A stretch of DNA of 64,000 nt. Source: Glandiceps talaboti (taxonomy: Eukaryota; Hemichordata; Enteropneusta; Spengelidae). The translations under genes and the position numbers were made by a program. Each line of letters starts with the position of its first letter. Within the stretch, counting starts at the first letter, position 1. The stretch lies in NCBI RefSeq assembly GCF_964340395.1, contig NC_135550.1, positions 1,116,001-1,180,000 on the forward strand, in the 5' to 3' direction. Shown piece by piece: positions 58,160 through 64,000 of the stretch. Under the pieces are notes generated by a model. That model saw only the letters and a list, made by a program, of their open reading frames with translations, was not told the origin of the DNA and made no database searches.

Positions 58160-58731
58160 ACATACGAATATTATTGAGTCAATTTCTTGAACTCAATAAG
58201 AACACAACTACGTTGCGTTAAACCAGCGACGGTGTCTGTAATACATGTACAGCCACGCTGCACATACAGAACTATTGTTTTTGTAGAGAGAAGCCAAACA
58301 ACGTCCAGCTTCCAAGTTTATGAACAGTACACTGAGGCTACACAAGCGCAGTACAATCTCATGTGATTCCAAGTGCGATGACGTAATAGAATAGTAATCA
58401 TGTGTCAACGTTATCTCAAAGCAACCGATCACGCACAATGCTGACTAGGCTTACACATTTATAACACTATAAATTAGACTAATTAGTGAGTGTTAATTAT
58501 CCTCAGTTTACTAGTACTAGTATGTCATTAGACTGGTGAATACACTGTCACATTAACCATGGAAGTGGGGTTTATACTTCCATGCATTAACAAAACTTTT
58601 TCCTTTATCATGACCGATAATCCTCTATTGTCTATGCTTTGACCAAAACGCAAACATTTCCCGTCGCTAAATACTTACAAAGTAACAAAACGCGAAAATT
58701 TCCCGACGTGAAAAAATCCCGTTTTACAGTA

Positions 58732-59400
58732 TTAATATTGGGGCAATGAGAAACTAATTAGAGTGAATAATGTCTTATGTTAGTGTAGAAGGTGGGAGTC
58801 AGACTTCGCCAGGACAACAGTGGTGCAGGGTAGCAGTGATGCTTGGTCGATGTGTACTGGTGTGTCAGAGTTCAGCTATCCATGTGTATACTATATGTAT
58901 ACTCAATATACATTGTTCACCTGTGTAAAATGTGTATCGGGTTTCAGCCGTGCACGTCCACATCCACCTTTGAAGTAAGTGTGAGATAACTACCACCTAC
59001 TGGCAACAAGAAATTTCCATGTTGGATGTATAGCAGTCAAAGGTAAAGGCTTTTGTGTGAAAAAAGTGCATAGAATAGCGAACTTTAACATTCATAAAGA
59101 CGTATCGGACAATTTCTGTACATGTCATTTCGTCATTCCGACATAAACCATCTGTTCAGCCGTTGAGGACTAGCAGAGAGACCAAAGAAAACTTAGTAAG
59201 ATAGCTTATGTCGAACTGTATTATTAATAACATCCTTTAGGGTATTAAAAATAAGACTTGTTTTCGACATAATGATCCCATCAGTGATATGCAAATTTGG
59301 GCTAAAAAGGTAGGCAACTGGATAATCATTCAGTAAATGAACACCTATACCTAGCGTGGATCAGCATGTGAGTAAACATTTAAAAAAACTACAGTTTTGC
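58732..59400. other. Spacer without recognised genes
   Basis: SETD3-side intron or intergenic DNA. The stretch 59225-59400 repeats sequence near 47870-48360 (gatatgcaaatttgggct, aactggataatcattcag). Confidence 0.5.
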
Positions 59401-59480
59401 TACAGCACCATTGGTGCTATTTTTTTATTTTTTTTAGCACAACTGAACTGAGGATCAGTAGTGCTGTAGGGATCGCCCAG

Positions 59481-59511
<31 letters not shown>

Positions 59512-60410
59512 GTTTGTGGATGTGTGTGTGTGTGTAAAAACAATTTAAAGTCAAAAACAGCCGGACCGATTTCCATGATTTTTTATGGGTGGATTACCTT
59601 GGGTGTCTAGTTGGGAAATTGTTCAAATCAAAATGATCTTAGCACCGATGTGTGATTTGGGTCAATAAAATGGGATTTTTGGTCAAAAAGCTTAAACTTA
59701 AAAATTACTGTTCTGATTGGGCTGAAATTTGACTCATTGAGTGAAACATTCTTCAAGATGTTTATACAGAGGATTGTTCATGTTATGATGGTCCCATCAG
59801 TGATATGCAAATTTGGGCTAAAAATGTGTCTTTTTGGTCAAAAATCAATAATTCAAAAACTACTGAGCAGATTGGGCTAATGCATCTAGGGATGTATGGA
59901 CGAAGAACTATTAAGCATACAATGATTCCATGAGTGATATGCAAATTAGGTGTAAAAATGAATTTTTGGTCAAAAACTTATATCTCACAAAGTACTTGGT
60001 CAGTGAGATTGAAACTTGTTCAGATTTTCCTTTTGGGCCATAGCAACCATCACCACGCCCTTAACAACAACCAAATGGCAGTAGTACACAAGTGAGTAAA
60101 CATTCAAAAAATGTATGCAAATATCCCTAGCAACCATGGCCACACCCATGGCAACAGCCAAACCATCGCATATTTCACGAGAACAGGGATTAATAAACAA
60201 TTGAATAAACATTCCAAAAAATATATGTAAATTTGCCTAGCAACAAGACTACGCCCATAGCGACAGCCAAATAATGATTTATATTGCAAAGATAACAACA
60301 GGAATTGGAAGGCAATTGAACAAACAATGAAAAAATGTATGCAAATGTGCCTACCAACAAGACCACGCCCATAGCAACAACCAAGTGATCACATATATAT
60401 TGCAATATTT
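59401..60410. repeat. Hairpin-headed repeat with minisatellite tail
   Basis: Begins tttttagcacaactgaactg (about 59436). The head forms an 11-base stem, agcacaactga with tcagtagtgct. It continues through (gtct)n at 59484-59512 and (tg)n, and ends in about four diverged units of roughly 110 bp built from atgtatgcaaat, cctagcaac and acgcccatagcaac. Confidence 0.8.
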
Positions 60411-61369
60411 TGTTTATTTGTGATATGTCAATAAATAAACCTCTGTTTGTTTTATTAATATTTTATTACTTTAATCCATATTTCGGTTGTGTGTGTGATA
60501 TTTGAATGCATGTATTTGCAACTATGATGTAGAAAATTTATTTTCCATTCAAAAGATACCTTATTTTTAAAAAAAAAATAAGCAATAAGTATTTGTATAT
60601 CAGTTTGATTACATAACACCCACATTGTGTTAGTGAGGGGGCTGGTGGACTGACAACAAACAATCCCATGAGGCCAGTGGTGGTGAAAGGGCTAGGAGAG
60701 TGTTGATACATTGTGGCAGGTAATAAGTATTACAGATAATCAACAATTACCCTGTCGGACGTCACAAAATTGCAGTGTTGTCTGGTTTTCTCTTTTTAAT
60801 GTTTCAAGGATTTTATTAGTCACTTCCGCATTTCAAGCTTTCCTATCCTGTCTATTTTTACACAAATGTCGCAAAAGTAGTCATGAAGTATTGTACGATT
60901 CATAGAAATATTTGCCACAGTTGTGTTATATGAACTCAGAAAGGGGAATTTAAGAAATTTCTAAAAAAGTTATCCTTATCGTGAAAATTTTGGTTGGTCT
61001 GCATTGCGTTGTGTACACTATAAACTGTCTGTGTGTCCCCTAGACGTTCTGTCTCACGAGCTTCTATAACACATGTATTAGAGTACGCATTCATCCTTAT
61101 ACCATGTATGTACGCATCTACAAGCTAATGCTATGTTTGAACGTATTCAGATGAAATGTATAGAGGTACCATCAAATTACAAGTACTTTAATTACCTTTA
61201 AATACATGTATGCTAATACAATCACTGGATTTGTTTACAGTTGAAACATTTAGAATGTTATCAGCTGCCTGTGGTTGAATGGCATTTTAACGACTAACGT
61301 AGCACTATTCAAACATGGCGGACACGTCCCAATGAAAATACCCAGATGTTGTGCTAGGGAGTCCACAAA
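60411..61369. other. Spacer without recognised genes
   Basis: AT-rich. No exon or element boundary is supported. Confidence 0.5.
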
Positions 61370-62070
61370 AAGGGCAAATTGAATAAGCATTCAAAAAATA
61401 TATGTAAATTTGCCTAGCAACAAGACCAAGCCCAAAGCAACAGCCAAATAATCACGTATATTGCAAGATAACAGGAACTGAAACACACATGAATAAACTT
61501 TCATAAAATAGGTGCAAATGTGCCTAGCAATTGTTAACAAGACCACACCCATAGCAACAGCCATATAATCACATATATTGCAAAGATAACAAGAGAATTA
61601 ATAGACAAATGAATAAACATTTAAAAATATATGCAAATATGCCTAGCAACAACACCATGCCCATAGCAACAGCCAAATAATCAGATATTGCAAAGATAAC
61701 AAGAGAATCAATAGACAAATGAATATTAAACATTTCAAAATGTATGCAAATGTGCCTGGCAACAAGACTACGCCCATAGCAACAGCCAAATAATCAGATA
61801 TTGCAAAGATAACAAGAGAATCAATAGACAAATGAATAAACATTTCAAAATGTATGCAAATGTGCCTGGCAACAAGACCACGCCCATAGCAACAGCCAAA
61901 TAATCACATATATTGCGAAGATAATGTCAGAAATTCATACACAGGTAAATCAAAACATTAAAAAATGTATGCAAATATATCTGGTAACATGACCACACCC
62001 ATAGCAACAGCCAAGTGATCGCAGACCAAAGATAGCAACATGGTTGGATAGGCAACTGGATAGTCATTCA
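61370..62070. repeat. Minisatellite, ~108 bp units
   Basis: Six or so units with tgtatgcaaatgtgcctggc, aacaagaccacgcccatagc and aaagataacaagagaat. This is the same family as the tail at 60020-60410. Adjacent units near 61680-61860 are almost identical, a sign of recent local copying. Confidence 0.85.
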
Positions 62071-62162
62071 GCAAATGAACACCTGGACTAGCATATAAAC
62101 ATTTTAAAAAACTCAGTGTACAGTTGTGCTAGAACATCATTGGCAGTATTTTTGGCACTCAT

Positions 62163-62297
62163 GTCGGAATCAGCCTCGGCCATTTCGCTTCAACAGATAC
62201 TCCGAAAGTTAAACTGCACTTGCGGTCACTTTCACAGAGTGTCGCCTGATGAGCTTGGCATGCTGTTCATCACCAAAAGATCAGTAATTTTTTGAAA
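62163..62297 (+). CDS. Short ORF, unidentified
   Basis: ATG at 62161-62163 opens a 45-residue frame with SESASAISLQQILRKLNCTC and FHRVSPDELGMLFITK. Codon usage looks coding-like and it lies just upstream of the exons below, so it could be a first exon or an unrelated small ORF. I do not recognise it. Confidence 0.25.
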
Positions 62298-62532
62298 AAA
62301 ATTGAAACATTGTCTGCTGTCAGGCACACGTACTACTGAAGTTTGGTATACTCCATTTACGTTTCACGTGACAGCTCAAAAGTAATTGGCTTGAAGTGTA
62401 GAGATTTGCTACTTTTTCGATCATGTGACACCCTCATAGCATCAGTTGAAACCGGTTGACAACAAGAACTGTACACCCTCAGTGTTGAGCTGGCAGTGGT
62501 ATGAGTGCTGGATCTTCATTCCCTCGGAACCA

Positions 62533-62550
62533 TGAAGCATTTTGAAAGGG
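62533..62550 (+). CDS. Possible first coding exon, unidentified gene
   Basis: ATG AAG CAT TTT GAA AGG directly precedes gtaagc. It is in phase 0 with the exon at 63295-63453, so MKHFER could be the protein start. The evidence is only the splice consensus and phase. Confidence 0.3.
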
Positions 62551-63294
62551 TAAGCATAAGTGTTATGTATAAGAGGGTTTTTATTTTTTAAGATAATATT
62601 TTCTTTCAACAACACACACGTTGAAAACTTTGGGTGAGTTGCAGAAAATGGCAGGTAAGTGATGTACCTGGGGTGATGTTCAGAAAGGGTTACTTATTAT
62701 TGGCCGCTTTTATTCATATTCTTATCATGTTAGCGTATATTAAATACTAAAAAATGCATCTGCTAATTCATTCATACAAAAGTTCAACGTAAAGACCTGT
62801 CTTTCCGGCCCCCATTCTCAACATGGGGCACTGCAACTGCGGGAGAGTGCAACGCCATCATATTGTTAGCGTAGGATTTGGAATCGGTTGTGCAAGCCGG
62901 CAAATGCATGCAGGTGATGGTCTTTACAGAATTCAAATAGAAATCTCACTGTAACGCTGACTACATTGTTCGCTCAAAATCGATCGTATAACTGCTGTCA
63001 CTGCAACTAAATTATGATGATCGTCGTAAAAGTGTGCCTCTACGAAAGATCATAAGCGTGATATCACTGTTAGCTGCCACCATTGGAAAATTTATGTGCA
63101 CTTTTCAAGAATTTTCTTAACAACCCTCTATAACTGCGGTCAGTGTAGTTTGTTTGGCCTGAAGTAGCAGACAGCACAGCAAACCGGTCCATTCAAGGAG
63201 TGAGCACATGATAAACACAAACACTAATTGCGCAGAATGTTCCCAGTTTTGCTAAGACTGTATGTATTGACTAAAATATCAAATTCATTTACAG

Positions 63295-63453
63295 ATGCCA
63301 ATGAAAAGGTGGCTATTAGATAAGGACAAAAATGGAAATATTTTTATATTCAACAAGACTGGCGATGGGACTGAACAGAAAAGAGACCACAAAGACAGAC
63401 TTATTGAGCTTAAAGCCACTGGGGATAAAATGGGCAATGATGAAATAGTATTG
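63295..63453 (+). CDS. Exon of an unidentified gene
   Basis: 53 complete codons between acceptor ttcatttacag and donor gtaagt, both strong. They read MPMKRWLLDKDKNGNIFIFN then KTGDGTEQKRDHKDRLIELK and GNDEIVL. The frame is phase 0 at both ends and joins the next exon at 63984. The composition is charged and the stretch lacks repeats, so it is probably host coding sequence. It does not resemble SETD3, and its phase does not fit directly after the SETD3 exon at 48416-48508. It is therefore likely another gene. Confidence 0.55.
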
Positions 63454-63983
63454 GTAAGTCAAACAGTATTTGCAAAAGTAGTGTTTCATCAAGCATAGTG
63501 TTATATGATTTATTTGGTGTATTATTTTATTTGCTTGTTCCCAATTTGATTAAAATGTATAAATGGGGTTTTGCCTAAAATGATAAAAAAACAGAGCATT
63601 GTCATTACCTGTTCCCCTCGAAAAAAAGGCAAAATCACCAATATGAATATTTTTTTAAGCTTGAAGATTTTTTTTTACTGAAATATGCTGAATATCAGTT
63701 TCAGTGAATAGCACATTGCTAATCATCAGCATAAACTTGTAATACTCTTATGACATAACTGCTAGTAATGTCTCAATGTGGAAAATTTCTCCTTTGATTT
63801 CACATGGTCTGCACAGTATAATTATTGCAAACTCAACACACCTAAAACTGTTATGCTGTGATGAATACATATAAAAGGAAACATTTGTGACCTTGAAAAT
63901 ATTCACAGCAACAGCACCACTTTGGGTTGTTTTACTAACTTTGGACTATTAATTAATCTGGAAGTGTGTTTGTTTTTTTTCAG

Positions 63984-64000
63984 TTCAAAGATGCTGGTTC
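63984..64000 (+). CDS. Next exon of the same gene, cut by window edge
   Basis: Acceptor tttttttcag at 63974-63983 is followed in phase by codons for FKDAG and part of a serine before the window ends. Confidence 0.45.

Larger units (their letters stand above)
53753..58392 (-). mobile_element. Near-complete DIRS retrotransposon (copy 2)
   Basis: Minus-strand order: left terminal repeat (58392 inward), gag-like ORF, reverse transcriptase/RNase H ORF, tyrosine recombinase ORF overlapping pol, then an internal complementary region and right terminal repeat (54080 to 53753). The internal region joins the sequences of both outer ends (cgtttaattggggg next to attctattacgtcatc), as expected for an element that passes through a circle. 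All three ORFs are open. No target duplication is visible, as usual for recombinase-type integration. It lies inside a pogo-like transposon. Confidence 0.92.
51448..58729 (-). mobile_element. Pogo-like DNA transposon split by DIRS
   Basis: Inverted ends ctgtaaaacaggattttttc (51448) and its counterpart gaaaaaatcccgttttacag (to 58729) match over about 37 bases with few differences and are flanked by TA on both sides (51446-51447, 58730-58731), the target of Tc1/mariner/pogo elements. Without the DIRS insertion at 53753-58392 the element is about 2.64 kb, a normal pogo size. Its transposase gene lies entirely in the left part, so the DIRS element sits upstream of the start codon. Confidence 0.9.

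Noticed and set aside
1-64000. CRISPR arrays, bacterial operons, tRNA or rRNA genes
   Set aside because: The tandem repeats lack alternating unique spacers, the genes are spliced, and I saw no tRNA or rRNA sequence.

Overview
This is a eukaryotic, intron-containing and repeat-rich genomic window, most likely from a marine invertebrate. The DIRS, hAT, pogo and LINE copies, the hairpin-plus-microsatellite repeats and the many acatgta-rich stretches fit lancelets, hemichordates, molluscs or brachiopods. I cannot name the species from sequence alone. Two host genes anchor the window. On the left, minus strand, two phase-compatible exons (6224-6392 and 3579-3660) encode the start of cyclin K (CCNK). 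On the right, plus strand, two phase-compatible exons (47079-47166 and 48416-48508) encode the N-terminus of SETD3, the actin-histidine methyltransferase. They are divergent, as these two genes are in vertebrates, so this looks like an ancient head-to-head pair whose roughly 40 kb separation is largely mobile DNA.

Layout. 1-6.4 kb: CCNK exons and introns with a non-autonomous hAT (716-2060), a hAT end fragment and a LINE fragment. 6.4-13.9 kb: a foldback hairpin, a ~150 bp satellite array and other repeats. 13.9-21.8 kb: a broken DIRS-type retrotransposon, interrupted by the satellite-bearing repeat, which itself carries an intact intronless hAT transposon (16339-19341). 21.9-22.4 kb: a 183 bp tandem repeat. 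23-24 kb: another satellite copy. 25.95-27.44 kb: a hAT-type non-autonomous element. 27479-32440: a complete hAT transposon with a ten-exon, 710-residue transposase. 34-37.2 kb: a palindrome-bearing minisatellite and a foldback element family. 39.9-43.6 kb: an inverted duplication of an exon resembling a P2X7-intracellular-domain gene. 45.5-46.8 kb: a degraded ORF hit by a 241 bp foldback element. 47-48.5 kb: SETD3 exons. 49.4-50.3 kb: the 3' end of a LINE. 51448-58729: a pogo-like transposon split by a near-complete DIRS element (53753-58392). 59-62.1 kb: hairpin and minisatellite repeats. 62.5-64 kb: exons of an unidentified gene running off the right edge.

The mobile elements are layered, so insertion order can be read directly: DIRS into pogo; satellite repeat into DIRS, then hAT into the satellite; foldback element into an older ORF. 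Both autonomous hAT elements and the 1.5 kb non-autonomous one have short perfect target duplications (5-6 bp) and a shared CAGnGnTC terminus.
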